This document shows positions 16,488 to 25,838 of a DNA stretch of 64,000 nt, in pieces (position 1 is the first letter of the stretch; each line of letters opens with the position of its first letter). The notes under the pieces were generated by a model. It was not told where the DNA came from. It searched no databases and saw only the letters and a list, made by a program, of their open reading frames with translations. Position numbers and translations under genes: made by a program. Source of the stretch: Kaistella jeonii (GTDB lineage: Bacteria; Bacteroidota; Bacteroidia; Flavobacteriales; Weeksellaceae); the NCBI RefSeq assembly GCF_000812865.1, contig NZ_JSYL01000007.1, forward strand, positions 124,001-188,000, read 5' to 3'.

Positions 16488-17261
16488 CTATTTCTTTATT
16501 AATCTAATAATAGCATTAATCGTATGCACTCCAAATAATTTAATCATTGCTCTTTTAAGATTAGGAATAAACTTTTCAGTTGCAGGAATCCAACTCATGG
16601 CAAAATGGTGGATCGCGTACGTATTAGTTGTTTTCGAAATAACCCCGGTTCCCATGTCTTTTGGACTGAAAAAATCTTTTTCAAAGATATAAAAGTGGGA
16701 ATTATAGTTCCTGCTAATATTTTGCAAAATTTCCTCCTTCTCTGCCACAACAATTTTTCGTTTTTTCTCAATATACCGGTTCATTACCTGTGGCAAAGTG
16801 ATCATTGCAAAACTTCCGTCGGTATTCACGAAAGGCTGATCAAAATAAAATAAAATATCTTTAAGCCAATCTGCATCTTTGATAGATCCCAAAATCGCTG
16901 CCTCAATCCACTTACCACCTTCTGTTCCCGCAAAATAGGGCAAATGGAGAAGATCATCAAATTTTTTAAGTACTTCTACATCTGTATCCAAATAAATACC
17001 TCCATATTGGTGCAATGCATAAATTCTGATATAATCAGCTGCGAAGGCATACTTTTTTGCTTCAAATGACTGTCGCACCCACCTGTTTTCACCAACGTGA
17101 TCACGCTTTAAATCCCACAACATGAATTCATAATCGGGCAGAAGTTTTTTCCAGGATGCTACGAATGCAGCGATATCTTTCGGAAATGGATCGGTACTCA
17201 ACCAGCAATAGTGGATGATTTTCGGGATTCTTTGATCTAATATAGTATTCCTTACTTCCAT
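16488..17261 (-). CDS. GT32-like capsular polysaccharide glycosyltransferase (DXD)
   Basis: 257 aa. It carries the Gly_transf_sug signature: IPKIIHYCWLSTDPFP at the start, then YAFAADYIRIYALHQYGGIY followed by LDTDVEVL, where DTD is the DXD metal/sugar-nucleotide motif. A C-terminal IHHFAMSW segment is typical of the family. The coding sequence overlaps the upstream acyltransferase gene by 10 bp. These enzymes add hexoses in capsules and O-chains. Confidence 0.88.
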   Translation of the reverse strand: MEVRNTILDQRIPKIIHYCWLSTDPFPKDIAAFVASWKKLLPDYEFMLWDLKRDHVGENRWVRQSFEAKKYAFAADYIRIYALHQYGGIYLDTDVEVLKKFDDLLHLPYFAGTEGGKWIEAAILGSIKDADWLKDILFYFDQPFVNTDGSFAMITLPQVMNRYIEKKRKIVVAEKEEILQNISRNYNSHFYIFEKDFFSPKDMGTGVISKTTNTYAIHHFAMSWIPATEKFIPNLKRAMIKLFGVHTINAIIRLIKK

Positions 17262-17899
17262 TCAACATTTTCTTTAATTACTTTTGCCGGCACACCTCCT
17301 GCCAGGCATTTTGCGGGAATATCATTTGTCACCACTGCACCAGCTGCTATAATGGCACCATCTCCAATTGTTACTCCTTTCAAAATAGTAACGTTTATTC
17401 CTATCCAAACGTGATTACCTATTCGTACAGGTTGTGTTTTTTGAGTTTCTTTTCCTAAAATTTCATGTACATCAGAATCCCAAATGGTTAAATTTTCTGA
17501 AAAAGCAACATTTTCGCCAATACTAATTTCACGATAACATCTAATTTTCAAATTATAATTGATATAACCACTTCCTAAATTTAAAACAGCGTTTTCCATG
17601 AGAATAATATGGTGACCTGAAAAAATATCAAAACTATTTTTCACATTGATCGTAGAATTCTTATTCATCTTTAATATACCTGTTCCGACATCAGGTTTAC
17701 TGAAAATCTTATTAAAGCACAATTCCCCATTTTCAATATTAATTAAAGAATTACTTTTTGTGAAATATTTGAAATTTCCGAAAGCAACCATAAATGAATT
17801 TCCATTTCTTTCACCACTAATCATCTGATTAATAAAATAGTTTCTTACTTTAATATTAAAAATATTGGTAAGCAGAATTTTTAAATATAATATCTTCAT
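17252..17899 (-). CDS. Hexapeptide-repeat (left-handed beta-helix) acyltransferase
   Basis: 215 aa. From ~95 to ~205 the protein reads as hexapeptide repeats, ending in the NodL/maa-type block NHVWIGINVTILKGVTIGDG, AIIAAGAVVTNDIPAKCLAGG and VPAKVI. The probable role is O- or N-acetylation of the polysaccharide. The first ~90 residues are less regular (MVAFGNFKYFTKSNSLINIE). It overlaps the GT32-like gene (10 bp) and the GH88-like gene (4 bp), so it is firmly in the operon. Confidence 0.85.
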   Translation of the reverse strand: MKILYLKILLTNIFNIKVRNYFINQMISGERNGNSFMVAFGNFKYFTKSNSLINIENGELCFNKIFSKPDVGTGILKMNKNSTINVKNSFDIFSGHHIILMENAVLNLGSGYINYNLKIRCYREISIGENVAFSENLTIWDSDVHEILGKETQKTQPVRIGNHVWIGINVTILKGVTIGDGAIIAAGAVVTNDIPAKCLAGGVPAKVIKENVEWK

Positions 17900-19062
17900 T
17901 TGACAAAAAAAAGAGTTCTCAAAGCATATCCCTGCGTAAATGGCAATATATCAAAATTCTGCGAATATACTCCAATTCCTTTGGTGTCACCCTGTGAAAA
18001 ATCAATAGCACCATCTCTACGTGTAACGGTTTCCAGATAATGAAGGCATTTTTGTTTCGCCGTATTACAGCTGTCTGCTATTTCCGGGATTTCTGCGGCA
18101 AGGCTAAAAAACCAGGAAAGTGTCGCAGTCACTGAGGAATCTGAACGGGATTTTTGATCGAAAATCAACCAGGAGAAACTACCGTTTTTATTTTGAAATT
18201 TGGTGGCTGATTTCGCAGTTTCTGCAATGATTATCTGTAGTGTTTTTTTATCGGGATGGTTGGTCGGCAATAATTTCCACGTATCGATCAATCCAATAGC
18301 AAACCAAGCAAGACCTCTCCCCCATCCAAAAAGGCCAGTAGGAGTTTTAGTGTGCACATTATAAGTATGACAGGGTATATTTGCCGTTTGCATCATGCCA
18401 TATTTTTGATAATCTGTGACCTGCTTTACTGCAAGGTCAATCGCTTCCTGCACACCGAATTTTAAACCATAGAGCACCAAAAAAGGACAGATAAAACCGA
18501 CAGTATCAACAAAGCGATATTCCTTCACATGATTTTTATAAGCCACTGTACCATCTTCGCCTTTTAAAGAAAGAATCATCTGATAGGTTTCGTCGTAAGC
18601 AGGTTTATAATTTTGGTGATCTATCAATTCCATATTTAGAAAAGAATACGCCAACATAGCTTGATCGCTTTCAGTAGGCTTCACTTTCCAGGTACCGGAA
18701 GAGGTTGTTTTTCTGGATAAAAAGTCTTCAACTTCTTTTTGGGTTTGTGAATCCCCTGTTCTTTTAATATATTCCGTTAATCCCAAAATCAAGGCCGCTT
18801 CCTGCCAAGACTGAATTGCTGTTCTTTTGTAATTACCCTGTAACATATCAATCACAATTAACCTCCTGTTATCAGTAAGAGGAACTGTGGGTATATTTTG
18901 CAGCCATTTTTTTGAAATGACCAATAACTTCTCTTGCCACATTTCAGGAGTTGCAAATCGCCCAATTTTTATCCGACTTTGCCAAACAGTAAATAAGGGA
19001 ATTGCATCAATTAAAAAAATTGAAATCCCTACAATGGTCATCAGCAGTAAAAAGTATATCAT
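17896..19062 (-). CDS. GH88/GH105-like glycoside hydrolase with N-terminal membrane anchor
   Basis: 388 aa. Residues 1-22 (MIYFLLLMTIVGISIFLI) form a signal anchor. The rest is an alpha/alpha-barrel-like series with hallmarks of unsaturated glucuronyl/rhamnogalacturonyl hydrolases: FVDTVGFICPFLVLYG, TPTGLFGWGRGLAWFAIGL and FTQGYALRTLF. These enzymes remove unsaturated uronic acids from lyase products. A membrane-bound member between biosynthetic genes suggests trimming or turnover of the exported chain (inference). The catalytic acid cannot be assigned with certainty. It overlaps the acyltransferase gene by 4 bp. Confidence 0.75.
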   Translation of the reverse strand: MIYFLLLMTIVGISIFLIDAIPLFTVWQSRIKIGRFATPEMWQEKLLVISKKWLQNIPTVPLTDNRRLIVIDMLQGNYKRTAIQSWQEAALILGLTEYIKRTGDSQTQKEVEDFLSRKTTSSGTWKVKPTESDQAMLAYSFLNMELIDHQNYKPAYDETYQMILSLKGEDGTVAYKNHVKEYRFVDTVGFICPFLVLYGLKFGVQEAIDLAVKQVTDYQKYGMMQTANIPCHTYNVHTKTPTGLFGWGRGLAWFAIGLIDTWKLLPTNHPDKKTLQIIIAETAKSATKFQNKNGSFSWLIFDQKSRSDSSVTATLSWFFSLAAEIPEIADSCNTAKQKCLHYLETVTRRDGAIDFSQGDTKGIGVYSQNFDILPFTQGYALRTLFFVK

Positions 19063-19079
19063 TTTTTTTAGACTCTAAA

Positions 19080-20513
19080 TTAAGTTATGGCAGTTTCTTT
19101 AATTAACAAATCTATTACCGCTAAATCATCCTCCACATTCAGCGTATGAAACCCATAATAAGAGTTAAAATTAGGAGCATAGCTTAGGTTTTCTTCTGTG
19201 TAGCGGTCACGGGAAAGATAAGTGATTTTATTCTTACAAATATTTTTGCCATAAGTGATTTTACAATTTTGAGAGATTCTAATAAAGTGTTGGTCTTCTT
19301 TTCGTATTTTACCAGCATTTCTTGCCCTCGTTTTATCGATGACCACAGGATTCTGAGGGTGACTTTTCCATTCATCAGAAAAAAGATCAGTGGAAGAATA
19401 CAAATATAACCGCTCATTATTTTCGTATTCAAAATTTTCAATTTTATTGAAAAAAAGCCAGTATCTCCCCTCACTAAAAATAAAAACGGGATCAACAATT
19501 TTGATATTTTTAAAAATCGTCTTATGTTTTTCCCATCGATAGGGAAACTGGGTCGCTTTATAAATATTCTGCTCTTCGGATTCACTTTCTTCCGGCATCA
19601 TAAAATAATGATTGTCCAGTTTAAAAACATTTGGAAAAGATAAGTGATAAGGTTTTTCTAAAACAGTTTCCTTTTTTATGGTCTTATTTTCCTGCAGATT
19701 GATCACTGAAATTTTTCCTAAATTAGTTTTACGATCAAAATCCTCAAAAAATATCCAGTTATTATTAAACTCTTTGATAATAAAAGGATCTGCCTCAAAA
19801 TCCCCGGCTTCCTGCGTAATGATACGCGGCACATTATTTTCTAAAACAGCGATCTTCCAGTTAAATTGAACTTTCGAAAACTTTCTTAGAAAAATGATCT
19901 TTAAAAGTTTAAAATAGTATAACCAGTACTTTAAAAAATAGTAATCATTTTTATCTGATTTGGTTACCGCATAATCATTTGCGTTAAATACACTTTTTAT
20001 CAAATAAGAAAAATAGTATAAAGCCTTGTTTCTGTTATTATAGGTGCCCAATTCAGTTGAAAAGGACATTGATTTAAAAGGAATGAAATCTTTATTATCT
20101 CTGGAAAACAGGAGATTGATGATGGTATCAGTATTTTGTTTAATACTTGCGCCATACCAGTTTTTTGCATCAATGGAAGGTTTTAAAATAAAACCAAACT
20201 GAATTTCAAAATCTGTAATAGCAGTTTCATCGCAGAAGTTGATCACATAATCATAATGAATATGGGGATGAAACAATTCTGTCCCTATGGCTTCATTAAT
20301 AAAATCACCTGCTCGCTCAAATGAATACGGGTTTGTTTTGTGAACCGGAAACTTCTGGTTGATTACGCGTATGAAGTGGGAATCTGTCGGAATTTTCATT
20401 CTATAACTGCAGGATAATAGATAAACCTCCAAATTTTTCAATTCCAGGAGCTCTATTAAAACTTGCTTTTGATAATGGTATAAATTTTCACCAAAAATTA
20501 AAAGGATCTTCAT
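19080..20513 (-). CDS. GINT1-N-terminal-like / formyltransferase-like glycan protein
   Basis: 477 aa from the ATG at 20513 (MKILLIFGENLYHYQKQVLI); the frame continues upstream to 20591 but without conserved start features. The C-terminal ~260 residues read as a five-bladed propeller related to the N-terminal domain of glucosamine inositolphosphorylceramide transferases and GH43-like folds: NNWIFFEDFDRKTNLGKISV, YHLSFPNVFKLDNHYFMMPE, IVDPVFIFSEGRYWLFF and HPQNPVVIDKTRARNAGKI. The N-terminal part resembles that of modular formyl-transferase-like proteins in capsule loci. The reaction is unknown; glycan modification is likely from context. Confidence 0.7.
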   Translation of the reverse strand: MKILLIFGENLYHYQKQVLIELLELKNLEVYLLSCSYRMKIPTDSHFIRVINQKFPVHKTNPYSFERAGDFINEAIGTELFHPHIHYDYVINFCDETAITDFEIQFGFILKPSIDAKNWYGASIKQNTDTIINLLFSRDNKDFIPFKSMSFSTELGTYNNRNKALYYFSYLIKSVFNANDYAVTKSDKNDYYFLKYWLYYFKLLKIIFLRKFSKVQFNWKIAVLENNVPRIITQEAGDFEADPFIIKEFNNNWIFFEDFDRKTNLGKISVINLQENKTIKKETVLEKPYHLSFPNVFKLDNHYFMMPEESESEEQNIYKATQFPYRWEKHKTIFKNIKIVDPVFIFSEGRYWLFFNKIENFEYENNERLYLYSSTDLFSDEWKSHPQNPVVIDKTRARNAGKIRKEDQHFIRISQNCKITYGKNICKNKITYLSRDRYTEENLSYAPNFNSYYGFHTLNVEDDLAVIDLLIKETAIT

Positions 20514-20636
20514 GTATTTGTCGTAAATATCTTTTGTTATCAATATGTTTTTCTGAAGTAAAATTTGCAGTATACAAACACTATCGGGCAATTTTTTTAC
20601 CGATTTTCCGAAGATTATGCGAAGAAAATTGAAATT

Positions 20637-21821
20637 TTATGATTCTATTAATTGATAGAATTTTTCAACTTCGAGTTCTGTTCCCCAATTTTCTTTGGAG
20701 AGATTGACAGCGAATTTGTTGCGTAGATTTTCATCAACGAATAATTTTTCGATTTCATCAGCTAAAGCGGTAGGATTCATCTCACTGATTAAACCCGTTT
20801 CGCCGTGTGTAATCTGATCGAATACGGTTGGAAAATTGGTAGTAACAATGGGTTTCTGTAAAATTTTAGCTTCGTCAATGGCGATAGATTTTCCTTCAAA
20901 TTTTGACGGTTGCACATATAATAACGAGTTTGCTATATAAGGATAGGGATTTTCTTTCAGACCTAACAATTTCACAATGCCTGTCAATTTTTTGCTTGCA
21001 ATATGTTTTTCTAGATACTGACGTTCATCTCCTTCACCAATTATATTCCATTCAAAATCATAACCTCTGTCAACCAACAGAGTTGCAGTATCTATAGCCA
21101 AATCGAAATTTTTTAGTGCAGTGAGTCTGCCAACAGATAGAATGGACAACCGTATTAATTTTTCTTTGATGGGAGCCGCAGCCAATTCCGTAATGGTCTT
21201 TTTCGAACTGATATTTTGTATTAATTGAAATTTGTTTTCAAATGGTGGGAAAATATTCTTTAAGGTTTGTAAACAACCCTCAGAAATGGTAATGACAAAG
21301 TCTAACTTTTTAAAGACTCTGCGGTCGTAAATAGGAAACATTCCCATGGTTTTATAATCGGTATGGATATATCCTATTTTTTTATCGGCTTGTACACAAT
21401 CGGCCACAATATAATTAGCATTTTTCTCGAGATAACCAATAGCAACATCATACTTTTGCGGGAAAGAATCAAAAAAATATCTCAAAAATTGCCAGTTTTT
21501 CTGCTCTGCCAATATGGGGTTTTTGATCGTGCGGTTAAAAAAAGTAAAGCGTATTTTATTCAAGAATAGTTTAAAATTCCCTTGTAATAAAAACGTCATC
21601 AATGCAATGGGAAAACGCTTAGAAAATATTTGATAAGCTGAAGATTCAGGAAGTATGATGACCTCTTTTGGTAAATGAGAAATAAAAAGTCCGGTTTTTG
21701 CCATCATGAATAAATGAACTTCATATTGAGCATAATTTAATTCATTAAGTAAATTTACAAGACTTTTCTCAGCTCCGCCAACTGCGAGATTCGGTATTAC
21801 AAAAAGGATTTTTTTCTTCAT
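20637..21821 (-). CDS. GT4-family glycosyltransferase
   Basis: 394 aa, GT-B. KKKILFVIPNLAVGGAEKSL opens the acceptor domain. IRLSILSVGRLTALKNFDLA opens the donor domain, with VQPSKFEGKSIAIDEAKILQ carrying the E-x7-E pair. Its start overlaps the end of the pyruvyl transferase gene by 4 bp, so the two are coupled. A 123-bp gap follows before the next gene. Confidence 0.88.
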   Translation of the reverse strand: MKKKILFVIPNLAVGGAEKSLVNLLNELNYAQYEVHLFMMAKTGLFISHLPKEVIILPESSAYQIFSKRFPIALMTFLLQGNFKLFLNKIRFTFFNRTIKNPILAEQKNWQFLRYFFDSFPQKYDVAIGYLEKNANYIVADCVQADKKIGYIHTDYKTMGMFPIYDRRVFKKLDFVITISEGCLQTLKNIFPPFENKFQLIQNISSKKTITELAAAPIKEKLIRLSILSVGRLTALKNFDLAIDTATLLVDRGYDFEWNIIGEGDERQYLEKHIASKKLTGIVKLLGLKENPYPYIANSLLYVQPSKFEGKSIAIDEAKILQKPIVTTNFPTVFDQITHGETGLISEMNPTALADEIEKLFVDENLRNKFAVNLSKENWGTELEVEKFYQLIES

Positions 21822-22990
21822 ACAACATTCATAACGTAATCACTCGCTTTTGCAGCCTTCTTTCTAATTTCAGGAATTCTCAATTGAAGCGTTTCCCTTA
21901 ACGTCAACTCTTCACTAATCATTTCTTCAAATTTTGCAATCAGTTTTCCAGCATCTGAAATTTCCGAAAGATCGAGAACGAGTTTTTCTTCGCCGAAAAT
22001 ATCTTTCGAAATCCCTTTCGATTTCACACTGTAACCAAGAACCATCGTTGGAACACAACTGGAATACGCTGCAATGGTTGCATGGGTACGTGCACCGATA
22101 AAAAATCTCATACGGGCGATATAACCTTTATATTCCGTGGCGTTTAAATTATTAGGAAGCAAAATCACGCGTTCGCTGTCTTTAAATTTTTCGTAAAACT
22201 CTTTTAAAATTTCATAATCGTCGTTGCCAAAAAGAATGACGTGCGGCAAAAAACAAACGGTATAATCGGTAGTTTCTAAAATATACAGGATCAATGCAAA
22301 AGCAGCCGCTTTGGACGCGGGATTTTTTTTGAAAACCAAGGGAGAAAAATTAAAACCAATCGTTTTTCCTTCCTTCCAGTTTGGCGGAAGTGGCAGTTCG
22401 GATGTTTTCATTAAAAAAGCACCATCTGCAACTAATTCTACATTTTTCAGACCGGCTTCTTTTAAATTTTTTTCTGTTAAGGTTTCTCTGGCTAGGATTA
22501 AATCAAAAGATTTTAAATCCCTAATTTTCTGTTCCGAAAGATCTTCTTTACCAATAGATGCTCCCCAGAGGATGAGTTTTTTACCAGCTTTTTTAATCTG
22601 TCTGTCAATTTCATAAATACCGGGCTGTTCGCCATAACAGTAATTGTCTCCCCCAATGGAAAGAAACAGGTCGTACTGTGGAATGAGTTTGATGATGCTT
22701 TCATGGATCTTTTGGAAGGCAAAACGCTCATCATGAAAAAATTTCACTTTTATCGCACTGATGATTCCGGCGGGTGAAAATTTATCAATAGTAGAATTTT
22801 TATCCAAATGGAAAACATCAATATTCGGAATCATACGATCCGAATCGGGATCACCAGTTGCCAGTCCTATTTTTATTATTCTGTCGTCGGTTTTCAATAA
22901 TTTTGCAGCAGTACGAATGATCGCTTCGCAACCTCTATTGCCACTTCCGCCATGAAAGAAGAGGAGTATTTTTAAATTTTTTGCGCTCAT
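21818..22990 (-). CDS. Polysaccharide pyruvyl transferase family protein
   Basis: 390 aa. Typical PS_pyruv_trans features are FHGGSGNRGCEAIIRTAAKL at the N-terminus, YDLFLSIGGDNYCYGEQPG, a central LILARETLTEKNLKEAGLKN, and the C-terminal RMRFFIGARTHATIAAYSSC with VPTMVLGYSVKSKGI. The family transfers pyruvate from phosphoenolpyruvate to a sugar as a ketal, adding negative charge. It overlaps its neighbours on both sides (ATGA at each end). Confidence 0.88.
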   Translation of the reverse strand: MSAKNLKILLFFHGGSGNRGCEAIIRTAAKLLKTDDRIIKIGLATGDPDSDRMIPNIDVFHLDKNSTIDKFSPAGIISAIKVKFFHDERFAFQKIHESIIKLIPQYDLFLSIGGDNYCYGEQPGIYEIDRQIKKAGKKLILWGASIGKEDLSEQKIRDLKSFDLILARETLTEKNLKEAGLKNVELVADGAFLMKTSELPLPPNWKEGKTIGFNFSPLVFKKNPASKAAAFALILYILETTDYTVCFLPHVILFGNDDYEILKEFYEKFKDSERVILLPNNLNATEYKGYIARMRFFIGARTHATIAAYSSCVPTMVLGYSVKSKGISKDIFGEEKLVLDLSEISDAGKLIAKFEEMISEELTLRETLQLRIPEIRKKAAKASDYVMNVV

Positions 22991-23991
22991 TTATTTCGGT
23001 AATAACTGTATAGGGAAAGCAAATATAGTTTAATTAGCGATTTAGTTTTTATTCCTTTGTAAACTTCGCTTTTATATTTTGAAAAATTAGTGGTTAACAA
23101 TTCATTATTTTCGGAAAAGAGCGTTTTGGCGGTTTCATTATTAATGATTTCATGAAGTTTGCGCAGTTTATTTCGTATGGAAAGTCCATTGTTTGGAATT
23201 GCATGGATGTAGATCTGGGAAATGACATTATTAATAAACCTCTCTTTTTTAAGATGATGCATTTTTTCAACTGAAATCACTTCACGGGTCAAATGCGACC
23301 AATCTTTTTGAAAAGTTTCTACGGCATTTTGCAGATAATTAAACTTTACAACATTTCTTGTAACACTTCCTTCTTCCTCCCTATAATGATAGCCGGAATA
23401 ATTTAAATTATAAAGGCTTTCAGCATACAGCAAATAATTAATATTAAATTCTGCATCCTCGCCATGCGTCTTTCCGATAGGAAAAACAATTTTATTAGTG
23501 TTGATAACAGATGCCGCATAAAGTTTATTCCAGATTGCATTGTAACCGTCTTCTTTAAAATAAAGCGGCAGGATTTGCGATCTTATTTCCTGTCTGGAAT
23601 ACTTTCTATTATTTTGAAGCATGCTTTCTGAAGAAACACTTCTGGAAAATACCACATCACATTGATTCTCCACTAAAATCTCATAAAGTGTTTGAAAAAA
23701 TTCTGGTGTAATGGTATCATCACTGTCTACAAAACCGATATATTTCCCAGTGGCGATTTCCAAACCGGCATTTCTTGCAGCGGAAACCCCTTGGTTTTTT
23801 TGATCGATAATGATAACTCGAGCATCTCTCTTTCCAAATTCTTTTAAGATGTCTAAAGAAACATCGGTGGAACCATCATTAATGCAGATGATTTGAATAT
23901 CCTGAAAATTTTGTGCAATAACACTCTCCAGACATTGCTGCAAATATTTGGAGGCATTGTAGATGGGAATAATAATGGAAACTTCAGGCAC
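22987..23991 (-). CDS. GT2-family glycosyltransferase
   Basis: 334 aa, GT-A. EVSIIIPIYNASKYLQQCLE, then CINDGSTDVSLDIL and the metal site FVDSDDTITPEFF. The start codon is GTG at 23991. The C-terminal third is helical and basic, as in EpsJ-like enzymes. It overlaps the pyruvyl transferase gene by 4 bp. Confidence 0.87.
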   Translation of the reverse strand: MPEVSIIIPIYNASKYLQQCLESVIAQNFQDIQIICINDGSTDVSLDILKEFGKRDARVIIIDQKNQGVSAARNAGLEIATGKYIGFVDSDDTITPEFFQTLYEILVENQCDVVFSRSVSSESMLQNNRKYSRQEIRSQILPLYFKEDGYNAIWNKLYAASVINTNKIVFPIGKTHGEDAEFNINYLLYAESLYNLNYSGYHYREEEGSVTRNVVKFNYLQNAVETFQKDWSHLTREVISVEKMHHLKKERFINNVISQIYIHAIPNNGLSIRNKLRKLHEIINNETAKTLFSENNELLTTNFSKYKSEVYKGIKTKSLIKLYLLSLYSYYRNK

Positions 23992-24004
23992 TATAAATTT
24001 AATT

Positions 24005-24952
24005 TTAAATAATGGACTTCAATTTTTGATACTTTTGATAACCTTTAAAGAAGAGAAAAGAAATATTAACATAGGGGTATTTTGACGCAAACAAATCTAA
24101 AATATAAATTAAATGAAGCTCTTTTAGGATAGTTAGAAGCTGGTGATAATTGTCCTTACTCCAATTAGGCATAATATTAAGTTCAATAATTCTGGTGACA
24201 AATATCTCATAGACTTTATCAAAATAGTTTTTTGCGTCTTGTATTTCATTACAATCGGTCTGCTGGTACGTGTGAATTTCGCGAATTGCTCTCATAAAGC
24301 CTTCAAAAGCTTTTGCAGATTGCCCTTGCTTACTTAACGAATCTGTTCTGTAAGTATAATTGTAAACTGATTTATTTGTAAATGATACACGTTGTGCTTT
24401 AGATTGAACAATTGCGTTAAAAACAGAATCCGGACCCACAATAATTCCTAGCGGAAAAGTTGTGGTACCTATCAAAGTCTTTCTGTAAACAGTAGCGGGA
24501 AAGGGTCTTCTATCATGGCGCAGACCGCATCGTACTTTTCCAGGTAATCCCATGTCTGCATAATGTTGTAAAAAATTGCCCGATTCATCTACTTGTTTCA
24601 GTCGTAAATATAAAATATCCAAATCATCTTGCTCAATAGTTGCTAACGCTTTTGCCAAGCAACTCTCTTCATAATAATCATCCGAATCCAAAAATGTGAC
24701 ATACTCACCTTTTGCCATATGTAGAGCTATATTTCTTGAAATAGCTTCACCTTGATTTTTATGTGTGAAAATATGATAATTGGATATTTGACCCTGAAAA
24801 GATTGCGCAATTTGCAAGGACTTGTCAGTAGAACCATCATTGATAAGAATGACCTCAAAATTCTGCTCTAGATCTTGTAGAACGACACTTTGCAAACATT
24901 TGTGCAAATATTTTTCTGCATTGTAAACGGGTATGATAATAGAAAGCTTCAT
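24005..24952 (-). CDS. GT2-family glycosyltransferase
   Basis: 315 aa. KLSIIIPVYNAEKYLHKCLQ, LINDGSTDKSLQIA and FLDSDDYYEESCLAKAL give the full GT-A donor site. It is the closest relative in this locus of the adjacent GT2 gene (same opening pattern), so the pair may be a diverged duplication. It overlaps the SP_1767-like gene by 4 bp. Confidence 0.87.
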   Translation of the reverse strand: MKLSIIIPVYNAEKYLHKCLQSVVLQDLEQNFEVILINDGSTDKSLQIAQSFQGQISNYHIFTHKNQGEAISRNIALHMAKGEYVTFLDSDDYYEESCLAKALATIEQDDLDILYLRLKQVDESGNFLQHYADMGLPGKVRCGLRHDRRPFPATVYRKTLIGTTTFPLGIIVGPDSVFNAIVQSKAQRVSFTNKSVYNYTYRTDSLSKQGQSAKAFEGFMRAIREIHTYQQTDCNEIQDAKNYFDKVYEIFVTRIIELNIMPNWSKDNYHQLLTILKELHLIYILDLFASKYPYVNISFLFFKGYQKYQKLKSII

Positions 24953-25830
24953 AAAATTTCAGCAATAATGCTTTTCTTATATATTTTTTCTTCAACATCA
25001 CTCAGTTCAAAAGATTCAGTGCCATTCACCTCAGCAGACTTCTTTCCTTTTACTGGAACTTTGGTTTTTGCCTTTTGCAAAAACCAGGAATACTCAATAT
25101 CAATATGACCTAAATCCAAAGCCCACTTATTTTCTTTTGCGAGATCGTATGCTAAAATAGTAGCCGCAGGTCCCAATGCAATAATAATCAATTTATTTTT
25201 ACCATGCTTTTTTGATACACTTAGAATTTCTTCATATTTTTCAAAAGCATTTGTGGAGGGGCACAAAATTCTTTCGATTGATTTTGCATTAGTGAAAAAA
25301 TCATTGCCAATACCTAATCTGGACATTGCGCCCTCTATAATAAGTAAGTTTTGATTTTCCCAGATTTTCTTTAATAAATTAACTTTCCATGGCACTTTAT
25401 GTTTGTTTTTATAATCCATATAGAATCTTGAAATCAGGGCATCTCCAAAAAATATATTACGGTTTTCTATCGTTGTTTTAATAGCATTCCCTTTTTGATT
25501 AATAAAATTCAACCAATGTATCTTGACCTCCCTTTTTAAATTTTTCTGTCGGCTAAAACTTGAAGGAATGCAAACTAAATGATTAGACAAATTTGAATTT
25601 AAAACTTCATTTAAACGATCTGCTAAAGTATTACTTAGGTTTTGAAAATAAATACCTCGTTCTTTTATAAGCAAACGAAACTCACCGTCCCCAAAACGGC
25701 TGATGCTTTTTTTAGATAAAATAATTTCATCAATGGTTTCCTCAAAATTCAGGATTTTATATTTAGGAAAACTCCAGCGCAGAGGCCAGGTTCTAAAAAT
25801 CCAATAAATAAAGTAAAGATAGTTTTTCAT
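24949..25830 (-). CDS. SP_1767-like (DUF1792/GT-D type) glycosyltransferase
   Basis: 293 aa. SISRFGDGEFRLL near residue 42 carries the DGE motif of GT-D-fold enzymes. NIFFGDALISRFYMDYKNK, LIIEGAMSRLGIGNDFFTNA and KLIIIALGPAATILAYDLAK are further family blocks. GT-D enzymes act in glycosylation of serine-rich adhesins and in capsule loci, independent of GT-A/GT-B folds. It is coupled to the GT2 gene downstream (4-bp overlap). Confidence 0.8.
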   Translation of the reverse strand: MKNYLYFIYWIFRTWPLRWSFPKYKILNFEETIDEIILSKKSISRFGDGEFRLLIKERGIYFQNLSNTLADRLNEVLNSNLSNHLVCIPSSFSRQKNLKREVKIHWLNFINQKGNAIKTTIENRNIFFGDALISRFYMDYKNKHKVPWKVNLLKKIWENQNLLIIEGAMSRLGIGNDFFTNAKSIERILCPSTNAFEKYEEILSVSKKHGKNKLIIIALGPAATILAYDLAKENKWALDLGHIDIEYSWFLQKAKTKVPVKGKKSAEVNGTESFELSDVEEKIYKKSIIAEIL

Positions 25831-25838
25831 TTCATTTA

